A model generated the notes under the pieces. It ran no database searches. It saw nothing but the letters and a program-made list of their open reading frames with translations, and had not been told where the DNA came from. DNA of 31,980 nt from NCBI GenBank assembly GCA_002418205.1, contig DIDP01000081.1, forward strand, positions 1 through 31,980, written 5' to 3'. Positions within the stretch are counted from its first letter, which is position 1. Each line of letters opens with the position of its first letter. Made by a program: the position numbers and the translations under genes. This document shows, piece by piece, positions 1 through 7,415 of the stretch. The stretch comes from Anaerolineales bacterium UBA5797 (GTDB lineage Bacteria > Chloroflexota > Anaerolineae > Anaerolineales > Villigracilaceae).

Positions 1-717
1 CGCGTTCATGTGGACGATGTAGGCGCTCGCCTCCGCCGCGGAAGCCATGCCTGCCACCCGCAAAGTGGCTTCAACCGCGCCCCAGGCAGGACGCGTCAAC
101 GCGTGCCATTCGGGGGAGGTATGACCGGCAGCCAACGCCTGTGCGATCAGTGTGTCAATGACATCACCGTTCTCGCAGTGTGCCATGACCAGCATGCCGT
201 TATCGCGTGCGATCTGCATCGCCTTGAAGATACTGCCGTCGTCGATGCGGAGGCGCCCGTTGTAGGCGGTGAACACTTTCAGTGTTTGAATCCCCATCTT
301 CATCAGAGAGGGAATTTCTTTGGCGATCTTTTCGTTGAATTGGGTCAAATTCATATGAAGGGAATAATCGATCGCGGCTTTCTCCGCCATCTTCATCCAG
401 GCATCCACGGAATATTCGAAACCTTTATCTTCCAGTACAACGAAGTCCATGACCGTGGTCGTCCCGCCGAATGCCGCGGCTTTATGACCGGTGTAATGGT
501 CATCCGAGGAGACCGTGCCAAACATGGGCAGATCGAGGTGAACGTGCGGGTCCACGCCGCCGGGCAGGATCAGTTTGCCGCTTGCATCGATGATATCCGC
601 GTTGGGGTGTTGGAGATTTTTGCCGATCTGGGAAATGGTTTCGCCTTCGATGAGGATATCGGATTCAAAGGTCTCCGTTGACGTGACGAGGGTGCCGTTT
701 TTGATGAGGGTTGCCAT
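1..717 (-). CDS. hydA: D-hydantoinase / dihydropyrimidinase, 3' end beyond window
   Basis: Cyclic amidohydrolase that opens dihydropyrimidine or hydantoin rings (pyrimidine catabolism), a cytosolic metal enzyme. The first 239 codons are present and the gene leaves the window at its 3' end; the family is usually about 460 residues. Seen in the translation: the metal-binding DPHVH with H58 and H60, a GGTTTVMDF strand near residue 84-92, LKVFTAYN with K147 in the position of the carboxylated bridging lysine and Y152, and MAHCENGD with H180. This spacing matches dihydropyrimidinases closely. The ATG at 717 is preceded by AGGA about 11 bases upstream. It lies downstream of the two other minus-strand genes. 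Substrate preference (hydantoin, dihydrouracil or another amide ring) cannot be told from half the protein. Confidence 0.9.
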   Translation of the reverse strand, partial: MATLIKNGTLVTSTETFESDILIEGETISQIGKNLQHPNADIIDASGKLILPGGVDPHVHLDLPMFGTVSSDDHYTGHKAAAFGGTTTVMDFVVLEDKGFEYSVDAWMKMAEKAAIDYSLHMNLTQFNEKIAKEIPSLMKMGIQTLKVFTAYNGRLRIDDGSIFKAMQIARDNGMLVMAHCENGDVIDTLIAQALAAGHTSPEWHALTRPAWGAVEATLRVAGMASAAEASAYIVHMNA

Positions 718-754
718 AGGTGATGTTCCTGAAGTTTGTGATGTTTCTGATGAA

Positions 755-1140
755 TTAAGGTTTTCTACGAGAGTTATTTTCGATGGAAGTTTTCAGACGG
801 GAAGGTAAATAGCCGACCTCACGCGCCTTATCGGTCAGTTTCTCGTAATTTGAGTCTGACAGATATTCAAGATCGTGGGCAATTTCGATATAGCTTTCTG
901 TTTCAGCAAGTGACCAACAGAAATCTTCAAATGACGCAAGTAATTGGGGCCGCTTCCCAATGCATATCCCTCGGCAATATTCGCTTCCACTGAGACCGTA
1001 GAGCGGCGCATCTGACTTGTGAGTCCAAACATCTCATGCCTGGGAAATTTCTCACTGGCTCGATAGATCAGCAAAGTCAATTCATGGGCTCTTTGCCAGA
1101 CAATTAATTTAGGGAATGCCTTTGGCTCCTTTTCCATCAT
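755..1140 (-). pseudogene. S23-type four-helix-bundle protein, disrupted by a frameshift
   Basis: The N-terminal part (FPKLIVWQRAHEL, then RRSTVSVEANIAEGYA) is typical of the S23 / four-helix-bundle family first seen in 23S rRNA intervening sequences. As it stands, the frame ends at 835 after 101 residues with an atypical tail. At about 910-913 the adjacent frame takes over the family pattern (SLAETESYIEIAHDLEYL, then a further helix) and runs to a stop at 755-757. Restoring one base gives about 128 residues, close to the usual length. One base has therefore been lost near the GGTCA on the minus strand, either in the genome or as a sequencing or assembly error. The ATG overlaps the stop of the upstream gene (TAATG), which suggests translational coupling. 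The molecular function of the family is unsettled. Confidence 0.8.
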
Positions 1141-1721
1141 TATCCTTCCTCAACATCATACATATCAGAACCATCAGAAACTTCATACCCTCTAATTCCC
1201 AATAATGCAACCAACACCTCAGGCGGGATATCCGCTTCGGGAAGGTCGGTTTTGTAAAGTTGCGAATTCTCCGCCCGTTCGCGCAGAGACCGCCAGAGCA
1301 GCTGCCGTTCGTCGCCATCCACAACCAGGTCATTCAGGGATCTGGCTTTCAGCAGGTATTCCCCTGTGATGTAGAGGAAGGTCAATCGCTCCCACTTCTC
1401 TGATTTGATCGGCTCTTTCAATTTTTCCAACGCGCCGATCTGAAGTTTGTAATATTCCTCCCTCGCGCGCGGATGGTCGGCATCGTCCTTGAGCAATTCG
1501 CCGCGCGTGGTCAACTCGTGCCCGCGCACTTCTGCAACGAATTCGATCTGTCCGCCGCGTTCGGCGAAGGTGGAGGGCTGGTAAAAAGCCAGATAGTCCA
1601 CGGCAACAACTTTCGGGGCGGTGCGAAGCGGGATGCGGTACCATCCCAGAAGACGCGCGATCTCCAGGTCACGCGGCGTGGGGAGGAGGCAGACAAGGAT
1701 CAGAGATGAAGGCTGGAGCAC
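1140..1721 (-). CDS. Hypothetical protein, 193 residues
   Basis: I do not recognise a named family. The protein is soluble with no membrane segment or signal peptide. The first part reads like a beta-rich domain (LGWYRIPLRTAPKVVAVDYL, then IEFVAEVRGHEL), followed by charged helices with an ITGEYLLKA segment and an ERQLLWRSLRERAE helix, and an acidic C-terminus. The start is a GTG. A perfect TATAAT lies on the same strand only 6 bases upstream of that GTG, so a transcript from it would begin at or next to the start codon. The next gene on the strand, the S23-type protein, overlaps its stop by one base. An origin as an in-frame part of a longer gene is unlikely because the upstream side is occupied by a divergent promoter. 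Confidence 0.7.
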   Translation of the reverse strand: MLQPSSLILVCLLPTPRDLEIARLLGWYRIPLRTAPKVVAVDYLAFYQPSTFAERGGQIEFVAEVRGHELTTRGELLKDDADHPRAREEYYKLQIGALEKLKEPIKSEKWERLTFLYITGEYLLKARSLNDLVVDGDERQLLWRSLRERAENSQLYKTDLPEADIPPEVLVALLGIRGYEVSDGSDMYDVEEG

Positions 1722-1727
1722 GAGGCA

Positions 1728-1733
1728 ATTATA
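1728..1733 (-). promoter_or_regulatory. -10 box TATAAT for the 193-residue protein
   Basis: A perfect TATAAT on the minus strand ends 6 bases before the GTG at 1721. The predicted transcription start therefore falls on the start codon (leaderless message). No good -35 hexamer is seen 16-18 bases upstream. Confidence 0.5.
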
Positions 1734-1764
1734 CGTCAGGCTTGCGTGACTCCGCGATTTCCGA

Positions 1765-1793
1765 TTGATTTTTCACCTCAATTCCCGTATAGT
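1765..1793 (+). promoter_or_regulatory. Sigma-70-type promoter of the response regulator/kinase operon
   Basis: TTGATT, a 17-base spacer and TATAGT lie 31 bases upstream of the ATG at 1825 and point into the regulator gene. This is a close match to the housekeeping consensus (4 of 6 and 5 of 6). Confidence 0.65.
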
Positions 1794-1824
1794 ATAAGCA
1801 GGCAAGAAACGGGATGGGTACCAT

Positions 1825-2526
1825 ATGAAACAAGCCAACGTTAAGGCGAGCGAAAAGATCCGCGTGCTGATCGTGGACGATCACGCCATGGTGCGGCAGG
1901 GATTGCGGACATTTCTGGAATTACAGGATTCTGAGGCGTTATCCATCGAGGTGGCGGGGGAGGCAGCCAACGGCGTGCAGGCGGTGGAACTGGCGCGTAA
2001 GACGCAGCCCGACATCATCCTGCTCGACCTGGTCATGCCGGAAATGGACGGCATCCAGGCGACCGCCAGGATCGTGGAATCCAACCCGAATACCCGCGTC
2101 ATCATCCTGACCAGTTTTGGGGAGGAAGACAAGGTTCTACCCGCCATCCGGGCGGGGGCACAGGGATACTTGCTCAAGGATATTCCACCCAACGAACTGG
2201 TGCAGGCGGTGCGCGAGGTGCATCAAGGCAAAGTGCAGTTGCATCCCGAGGTGGCGAAAAAATTGATGTCGGCGGTGGCTGGGAAGGAAACGCCGCCCGC
2301 CAGCCATGCCGCGCCATCCGGGGAGGGACTGACCGAACGCGAGCAGGAAGTGCTGCAATTGATCGCCGACGGGCGGAACAACCGCGAGATCGCCGAAAAT
2401 CTGGTAATCAGCGAGAAGACCGTCAAGACGCACGTCAGCAACATCCTCAGCAAACTCCATTTGGACGACCGCACGCAAGCCGCCATCTATGCCCTGCGGC
2501 ACGGACTGGCCACCGACAAACCATGA
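1825..2526 (+). CDS. NarL/LuxR-family response regulator
   Basis: DNA-binding transcription regulator of a two-component system. The receiver domain covers about residues 12-130. It has the acidic pair D18-D19, phosphoacceptor D68 in ILLDLVMPEMDG, T96 and K118. The C-terminal LuxR helix-turn-helix starts near residue 165 with LTEREQEVLQLIADG and includes ISEKTVKTHVSNILSKLHL. At 233 residues it is a normal length for the family. The stop overlaps the ATG of the histidine kinase (ATGA), so the two are co-translated and are very probably cognate partners. A promoter with TTGATT and TATAGT lies just upstream, and a loose GGGATGGG precedes the ATG. The target genes are not known; the palindrome at 4538-4567 is a candidate site. 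Confidence 0.95.
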   Translation: MKQANVKASEKIRVLIVDDHAMVRQGLRTFLELQDSEALSIEVAGEAANGVQAVELARKTQPDIILLDLVMPEMDGIQATARIVESNPNTRVIILTSFGEEDKVLPAIRAGAQGYLLKDIPPNELVQAVREVHQGKVQLHPEVAKKLMSAVAGKETPPASHAAPSGEGLTEREQEVLQLIADGRNNREIAENLVISEKTVKTHVSNILSKLHLDDRTQAAIYALRHGLATDKP

Positions 2527-3701
2527 TGCGCACTTTCGGCGTATATCTGATCTTCGCCGCAGTCGCTCTGCGCGGCGCGGTGGTCACGAGTGATGCACCC
2601 TACTTCGAACCGGTGCTTGGGCTGCTCACGGTGTACGGGTTGCTGCTGTTTGCCGTTACCTCGCTCGTTCGCCGGCAGCCGTTTTTCCAATCCCGCTTCA
2701 TTCAATTCACCTATCTGTTTTTACAATCCGCCCTTGTGATCGCGTTGCTGGTTGTTTCTGAGTATGAGGATCTATTCGCCAACCTGTTCATCCCGCTCAG
2801 TCTCGATGCCGTCTCATTCTTCGACAGGCGATTGGGCTACCTGTGTATCACCGCCTTTTCACTGGCGCTGACCGGCACCCTGTTCTTTACCGACCAGGGG
2901 CGGATCTTTGGCCTGGCAATGGGCGGACTATACAGCGGCGTGTGCTTCCTCTTCGGCGGGTATGCCGCGCAAGTGTTGAGAACCGAAGCCGCGCACGATC
3001 AAAACCGGCGGACATTCAATGAACTGCAGACCGCGCATCGTCAACTTCAGGGCTATGCAGACCAGGTGGCAAACCTGGCGGTGGAACATGAACGCAACCG
3101 CCTGGCGCGTGACCTGCACGACTCGGTCACTCAGACGGTCTTCAGCATGAATCTATCCGCGCAGTCCGCGCGCCTGTTGCTGGAAAAAGACCCGCCTCTC
3201 GCGTCGGGACAACTGCTCCGCCTCGAGGAACTTGCCGCCAACGCCTTGAGCGAGATCCAGTCCCTCGTCTCGCAATTGAAGCCGCGCTCCCTCGTCGAGG
3301 AGGGACTGCCTTCCGCACTGCGCCGCCTGGTGACCGAACACGGTTCGCGCGACGGATTGCAGGTCGCGTTGGAGATCCACGGCGAGCAAAACCTGACCGA
3401 AGCCGAGACGCTGGGACTGTATGCCATCGCCCACGAAGCCTTGACCAATGTGGTCAAGCACAGTGGAGCGAGCGAAGCCGCCGTGCATGTGGATCTGCGT
3501 GAGGCGCATGCCTGTCTCGAGATCGAGGATCACGGGCGCGGCTTCGAGCCGCAGACGGTTGCCGGTCAGCGGGGGCATCTGGGGCTGGCGGGCATGTCTG
3601 AGCGGGCGCGCGAGATCGGATGGAGTCTGGCGGTCGAGTCGAGTCCGCTGCAGGGAACGCGCATTCTCGTGACGCAGGATCAGGCTGGAGGTCCGGTATG
3701 A
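2523..3701 (+). CDS. DesK/NarL-type sensor histidine kinase (HisKA_3, HATPase)
   Basis: Membrane histidine kinase that should phosphorylate the response regulator encoded just upstream. The first 150 residues are mostly hydrophobic, about five or six membrane helices with short loops and no obvious extracellular sensor domain. The sensing is therefore probably intramembrane, as in DesK- or LiaS-like kinases. A coiled linker (residues 155-190) leads to the HisKA_3 core RDLHDSVTQ with phosphoacceptor H199. The ATPase domain is complete: N-box HEALTNVVKH with N309, G1 box DHGRG (336-340) and G2 box GHLGLAGM (351-358). Its start overlaps the regulator's stop and its own stop overlaps the next gene's ATG. 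It forms one operon with a second, truncated kinase that resembles its DHp domain closely. Confidence 0.95.
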   Translation: MMRTFGVYLIFAAVALRGAVVTSDAPYFEPVLGLLTVYGLLLFAVTSLVRRQPFFQSRFIQFTYLFLQSALVIALLVVSEYEDLFANLFIPLSLDAVSFFDRRLGYLCITAFSLALTGTLFFTDQGRIFGLAMGGLYSGVCFLFGGYAAQVLRTEAAHDQNRRTFNELQTAHRQLQGYADQVANLAVEHERNRLARDLHDSVTQTVFSMNLSAQSARLLLEKDPPLASGQLLRLEELAANALSEIQSLVSQLKPRSLVEEGLPSALRRLVTEHGSRDGLQVALEIHGEQNLTEAETLGLYAIAHEALTNVVKHSGASEAAVHVDLREAHACLEIEDHGRGFEPQTVAGQRGHLGLAGMSERAREIGWSLAVESSPLQGTRILVTQDQAGGPV

Positions 3702-4486
3702 AGCGCATTGACTCCATCCAGGGGTATCAGGGCGGTTACCTGATCGGCTTCATCATCATCGGCGTGATCGCTTTACGCAACATACTTTTCTTCGGGGGTA
3801 CACCCGTCTTCGCGCTCATGCTCGTGTTGCTGGCGGTTTATACCCTGTTGTACATCACGGAACCCTGGCTTTCGCTGCGCTGGGGTTGGGTTCCATATTT
3901 ATATTTTCCCTGCCAGACGGCGCTTGTCATCGCATTGACCGCCCTGCGCCCGTTCACGGATATTTCGTCCCTGTTATATGTTCCGTTGTGCATCCAGGCG
4001 TTAAGGGCATTCTCGCGGCCGACAGCCATGGCGCTGATCACCTTCTACGTGCTGTTGTTGGCGGTCACGGTGATACTCGGCATGGGTTGGCTCGAAGGCC
4101 TGGCGCTGACCCTGCTCGACCTCGCCGTTGCCGGCTTTATCCTTTCGTATGATCTGCTCTACTCGCGTACCCAAGCCGACCAGGTGGAAAGCGAGCGCCT
4201 GCTCACGGAATTGCAGTCCGCGCATCAGAAACTGCAGGAGTATGCCGCCCAGGCGGAGGAATTGGCGGCGGCGCGGGAACGCAACCGGCTGGCACGCGAA
4301 CTGCACGACTCGGTCAGCCAGGCGATCTTCAGCATCACACTGACCTCACAATCCGCCCGCCTCCTGCTTGACCGTGAACCTGCCCGCGTCCCCGAACAAC
4401 TCGACCACCTGCAAACCATGACCGGGGAAGCGCTCGCCCAGTTGCGCTCACTGATCGCCCAATTACGCCCCCCACAAAAATTATGA
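3698..4486 (+). CDS. DesK-type kinase homologue lacking the ATPase domain
   Basis: A 262-residue membrane protein with about five or six membrane helices (residues 12-155), a coiled linker and a HisKA_3 phosphoacceptor region RLARELHDSVSQ with H203. It stops at residue 262, right after the second DHp helix (SLIAQLRP), where the neighbouring kinase continues into its ATP-binding domain. Nothing resembling an N-box or G-box follows: a terminator begins 6 bases after the stop. I chose the ATG at 3698 because GGAGGT sits 6 bases upstream and the codon overlaps the preceding stop (ATGA); a longer upstream frame has no such site. It cannot bind ATP itself. It could form heterodimers with the intact kinase, act as a phosphatase or decoy, or pass phosphate on. 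These roles are inference. Confidence 0.85.
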   Translation: MKRIDSIQGYQGGYLIGFIIIGVIALRNILFFGGTPVFALMLVLLAVYTLLYITEPWLSLRWGWVPYLYFPCQTALVIALTALRPFTDISSLLYVPLCIQALRAFSRPTAMALITFYVLLLAVTVILGMGWLEGLALTLLDLAVAGFILSYDLLYSRTQADQVESERLLTELQSAHQKLQEYAAQAEELAAARERNRLARELHDSVSQAIFSITLTSQSARLLLDREPARVPEQLDHLQTMTGEALAQLRSLIAQLRPPQKL

Positions 4487-4491
4487 CAGTA

Positions 4492-4532
4492 GGCCCTAAA
4501 GATCTTTGAGACCTTTAGGGTCTTTTTTATTT
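4492..4532 (+). terminator. Rho-independent terminator of the kinase operon
   Basis: GGCCCTAAAGATC and GACCTTTAGGGTC form a 13-position stem (one G-T pair, one mismatch) around TTTGA, followed directly by a T-rich run starting at 4523. It begins 5 bases after the stop of the truncated kinase. Confidence 0.9.
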
Positions 4533-4537
4533 TCTGA

Positions 4538-4567
4538 GACCTCCGATGTAGTCCTACATCTCAGGTC
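4538..4567. promoter_or_regulatory. Interrupted palindrome, candidate regulator site
   Basis: GATGTAG and CTACATC are perfect inverted arms around TC. Outer GACCT and AGGTC arms extend the dyad, giving 12 of 14 paired positions. It lies between the terminator and the promoter region of the small acidic protein gene. Only weak T content follows, so an operator is more likely than a second terminator. NarL-family regulators often bind dyads of this kind, but no specific match is claimed. Confidence 0.5.
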
Positions 4568-4583
4568 GTAGATGAAAATTCCG

Positions 4584-4601
4584 CCTCCCTTCGCAGGGAG
4601 G
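4584..4601. repeat. Short GC-rich hairpin upstream of the small acidic gene
   Basis: CCTCCCT and AGGGAGG form a perfect 7-bp stem with a TCGC loop, about 80 bases before the ATG at 4681. There is no T-run strong enough for a terminator. It may be a remnant of a dispersed repeat or an operator. Confidence 0.4.
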
Positions 4602-4639
4602 TTTCCTTCCTGCGCCAGATGCGTATTTTCACGGCGGGG

Positions 4640-4647
4640 TATATAGT
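4640..4647 (+). promoter_or_regulatory. Candidate -10 region for the small acidic gene
   Basis: The string TATATAGT offers a TATAGT or TATATA -10 about 35 bases before the ATG. No convincing -35 is seen, so an activator such as a NarL-type regulator at the upstream palindrome could be needed. That last point is inference. Confidence 0.35.
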
Positions 4648-4680
4648 GTGGTTGTAAGTTTCAAAAAGAAGGAGTATCCG

Positions 4681-4914
4681 ATGAACGCCCAAACCCTGAC
4701 CACCTCTGTGATGACCTGCGATTTCGTAGTTGCGATCCCCCAAGCGAATTTCACTGTCGAAGAGCCAATGTGCGCATCCTCCCGCGATTATGGCTTCGAT
4801 TTCGATGAAGCAGAACTGGCGGAAGAATTTTCGGGCGCCTGCTCCACTGAAACAACGCTCTCTGAAACAGAGACAAGTGAGTTCGAGAGATCCCTCCGAT
4901 ACTATTTTTCATAG
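4681..4914 (+). CDS. Small acidic hypothetical protein, 77 residues
   Basis: I do not recognise this protein. The first 30 residues are neutral with several Thr, Val and two Cys (C13, C32 region). The C-terminal half is strongly acidic (FDFDEAELAEEF, then many Glu, Ser and Thr), ending in an aromatic SLRYYFS. There is no signal peptide or membrane helix. The ATG at 4681 is chosen because AAGGAG lies 6 bases upstream; an in-frame upstream codon at 4648 has no ribosome site and overlaps the -10 candidate. Ten bases separate its stop from the receiver-only regulator, so the two are probably co-transcribed. The size and acidity would fit a regulatory partner or a peptide precursor, but neither is shown by the sequence. 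Confidence 0.6.
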   Translation: MNAQTLTTSVMTCDFVVAIPQANFTVEEPMCASSRDYGFDFDEAELAEEFSGACSTETTLSETETSEFERSLRYYFS

Positions 4915-4924
4915 AGGCTCGAGA

Positions 4925-5341
4925 ATGACCAAGTTTCGAGTATTGCTCGTGGACGATGCAACGGAAGTGCGCCGTGACCTTGGCACCGCACTATCCATCT
5001 CCGGTGAGCTCGAGATCGTCGGTGAAGCTGCGAACGGAGAAGAGGCCATCCAGTTGACCGAAACCCTGAACCCGGACGCGATCCTGATGGACCTGGAAAT
5101 GCCCGTGCTGGATGGATACGAAGCGACGCGCTGCATCAAAACCCGTCACCCCGGCTGCCGGATTGTGGCTCTCACCGTCCATGATTACGAGGCGGCGCGG
5201 GTCAAGGCACATGAGGCAGGTGTGGATGCATTCCTCATCAAGGGCGCGCCGGTGCAAAGTATTGTTCAAACATTGCTCGAAAATCTCACACAGCCTGGTC
5301 AGGTCAAGGGTGTGATGGACGAGAAATCCGCAGATCAATAG
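4925..5341 (+). CDS. Receiver-only response regulator
   Basis: A 138-residue single-domain response regulator of the CheY type. The receiver fold is complete: LLVDD with D10-D11, phosphoacceptor D56 in AILMDLEMPVLDG, T84 and K106 in AFLIKGAP. A short tail replaces any output domain. Such proteins act by protein contact or as steps in phosphorelays. The ATG at 4925 follows AGAGG with 7 bases of spacing; a longer frame reaching upstream overlaps the small acidic gene in another frame and is rejected. The surface and sequence resemble the receiver of the NarL-type regulator at 1825, so it may share the same kinases. It is followed at 31 bases by the lipoprotein gene. Confidence 0.92.
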   Translation: MTKFRVLLVDDATEVRRDLGTALSISGELEIVGEAANGEEAIQLTETLNPDAILMDLEMPVLDGYEATRCIKTRHPGCRIVALTVHDYEAARVKAHEAGVDAFLIKGAPVQSIVQTLLENLTQPGQVKGVMDEKSADQ

Positions 5342-5372
5342 AAAGCCATTTCCAACTGAAAGGAGAAATTCC

Positions 5373-6185
5373 ATGAAACACAAACTCTCACGCATCCTGC
5401 TGGGATTGCTTTTGATATTCAGCCTCCCAGCCTGCACGATCACGATCGATACCGGCGGCGGCAATGGTGAAACCGTGCGCGGTTCCGGGACGGTCATCGA
5501 ACAGAACCGGAACATCAGCGATGTTTCAGGCGTTGAACTCTCCATGCCAGGCACATTGCACCTCAGCATGGGAGACGAGGAGACGCTGCGCATCGAAGCG
5601 GAGGACAACCTGCTGCCGTACATCCAGACCGATGTGCGCGCCGGCAGGCTGGTGATCCAATCCCAGCCCGGTACCAACTTGCGCCCCACCCGCCCGATCG
5701 ATTACTATCTCACGGTGACCGAATTGAGTTCGCTCGCCATTTCATCATCAGGCGATATCGAGACCGAGGATCTGCGATCCGATTCTTTCTCCATCAGCAT
5801 CAGCAGTTCGGGTAATGCATCGATCAGCAGCCTGGATTGCACATCGTTCCGTGTCAAGATTTCCAGCTCGGGCAATGTGAAGGTCTCCGAATTGACCGCT
5901 GATTCGATCTCGGTGGATATTTCGAGTTCGGGGAACCTGGATATCCAGAACGGCAGGGTCGAGAAGCAGGATGTCAACATCAGCAGTTCGGGCGAATATC
6001 GCGCCAGGGACCTGGAAAGCGTTTCAGCAGATGTCGTTCTCACCAGCAGCGGCGAAGCCACCCTGCGCGTCAGCGACCGCCTGACCGGTCGCTTGAGCAG
6101 TAGCGGCAACATCAACTACATCGGCAGTCCGAATGTCGACGTCAGAACGACCTCGTCTGGCAGAGTCATTCAGATCGGCAGATGA
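5373..6185 (+). CDS. DUF2807 (head GIN) lipoprotein with repeated SSG rungs
   Basis: Predicted outward-facing lipoprotein of 270 residues. The signal peptide ends in the lipobox SLPAC with C21. The body is a DUF2807 / head-GIN domain, a repetitive right-handed beta structure. From about residue 125 on there are eight turns of roughly 15-20 residues, each carrying SSG (ISSSGDIETEDL, ISSSGNASISSL, ISSSGNVKVSEL and so on). AAGGAG precedes the ATG. Proteins with this fold or the related DUF4097 often sit beside envelope-stress two-component systems, which matches the kinases and receiver upstream. The role in adhesion or envelope sensing is not established, and the gene name of the family reflects an old prediction. 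Confidence 0.88.
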   Translation: MKHKLSRILLGLLLIFSLPACTITIDTGGGNGETVRGSGTVIEQNRNISDVSGVELSMPGTLHLSMGDEETLRIEAEDNLLPYIQTDVRAGRLVIQSQPGTNLRPTRPIDYYLTVTELSSLAISSSGDIETEDLRSDSFSISISSSGNASISSLDCTSFRVKISSSGNVKVSELTADSISVDISSSGNLDIQNGRVEKQDVNISSSGEYRARDLESVSADVVLTSSGEATLRVSDRLTGRLSSSGNINYIGSPNVDVRTTSSGRVIQIGR

Positions 6186-6197
6186 AAGGAGCAGACC

Positions 6198-7394
6198 ATG
6201 GATACCAAACCGACTCAACGACGCTATGAACTCGACTGGCTGAGAGTGCTCACCATCCTGAGCGTCTTCGTCTTCCACTCGACGCGCTTCTTCCCCATCG
6301 AGAACTGGCACGTCAAGAACGCCGTCACCTACGCCTGGGTACAGTCCATCGAAGGCTTCATGGTGATCTGGATGATGCCATTGATCTTCCTCATCTCCGG
6401 CGCGAGTCTTTTCTACGCCATGAACAAGGGCGGCGCGGGCACGTTCTTCAAGGACAAAGTCTTACGCCTGCTCGTGCCGCTGGTCGTGGCAATGTTCACA
6501 TACGGATCCCTGCAGGTCTATCTGGATCGACTCAGCCACGGACAATTCAACGGATCGTACTTCGCCTTCCTGCCGCACTACTTCGATGGCGTTTACCTGG
6601 ACTCCAGTCAACCCGGCAACTTTGCCTTTCACGGGATGCACATGTGGTATGTGATGATCCTGTTCATTTACTCCATGATCTTCTATCCGCTCTTCCGCTG
6701 GTGGAAGGGTAGTGGGCGCGGTGTGCTGGTTAAGATTGGCAACCTCTTCGCATCCCCCTGGACCTTGTGGCTGATCCTCACACTCCCGATCTATATCCTC
6801 GACCTCTTCATTGACGACACTCCCTGGGCATTCGGTTCAGGCGGCTGGGGTTTCCTCTACTACATCCCCTTCCTGCTCTACGGGTTCATCATCGTCTCGC
6901 ATGAACGCCTGCAGGCGAACATTAAACGGGCGCGCTGGCAATACCTGATCGCGGGTTTGATCTTCAGCGCTGCTTTTGTCTTCCTCGGCGCGAATGCTTC
7001 CGACCCTGTGATTGCCCCATGGGAAAACGAACTGGGCGATCCGCTCTATTTCCTCAGCGCCTGCACCCTGCTGCCGGCCATCCTCGGCTTTGCCATGCAA
7101 TATCTGACCCGCGATGCAGCATTCCTCAAATATGCCAATGAAGCCGTGCTACCCTTCTACATCCTGCACCAGACGGTGTTGCTGGTCATCGGCTACTTCA
7201 TCGTACAGTGGGCGATCCCCGACCTGTCAAAGTGGGCGATCATCTTCGTCAGTTCGTTCATCGTCATCATGGCGATCTACGAATACGTGGTGCGGCGCAT
7301 CAACCTCCTGCGTTACCTGTTCGGAATGAAGACCCTGCCTCATCGGGTGGCTTCAACCCGGGAAAACATCCTGGCTGGCGGACACGTCCGCTAA
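6198..7394 (+). CDS. Acyltransferase-3 family membrane protein
   Basis: Integral membrane acyltransferase of the acyltransferase-3 family (the group of OpgC/MdoC, OafA and NodX), 398 residues with about ten hydrophobic helices. The signature start is present: YELDWLRVLTILSVFVFHS, with the family's conserved His at residue 27. These enzymes move acetyl, succinyl or similar groups onto extracellular glycans or lipids. The ATG at 6198 has AAGGAG 8 bases upstream and follows the lipoprotein stop by 12 bases, so the two are probably one transcript. This suggests a modification of the cell surface controlled by the same regulators. The acyl donor and acceptor are unknown. Confidence 0.85.
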   Translation: MDTKPTQRRYELDWLRVLTILSVFVFHSTRFFPIENWHVKNAVTYAWVQSIEGFMVIWMMPLIFLISGASLFYAMNKGGAGTFFKDKVLRLLVPLVVAMFTYGSLQVYLDRLSHGQFNGSYFAFLPHYFDGVYLDSSQPGNFAFHGMHMWYVMILFIYSMIFYPLFRWWKGSGRGVLVKIGNLFASPWTLWLILTLPIYILDLFIDDTPWAFGSGGWGFLYYIPFLLYGFIIVSHERLQANIKRARWQYLIAGLIFSAAFVFLGANASDPVIAPWENELGDPLYFLSACTLLPAILGFAMQYLTRDAAFLKYANEAVLPFYILHQTVLLVIGYFIVQWAIPDLSKWAIIFVSSFIVIMAIYEYVVRRINLLRYLFGMKTLPHRVASTRENILAGGHVR

Positions 7395-7415
7395 ACCTAA
7401 ATCCTAGCTCATAAA

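Noticed and set aside
10..681. A long plus-strand open frame opposite the hydantoinase gene
   Set aside because: The minus strand in the same codon register gives a clear hydantoinase with metal and lysine motifs; the plus frame is its antisense shadow.
4487..4680. A decayed ATPase domain after the truncated kinase
   Set aside because: I looked for N-box and G-box patterns in all three plus frames and saw none; the stretch holds a terminator, a palindrome, a hairpin and a promoter-like box.
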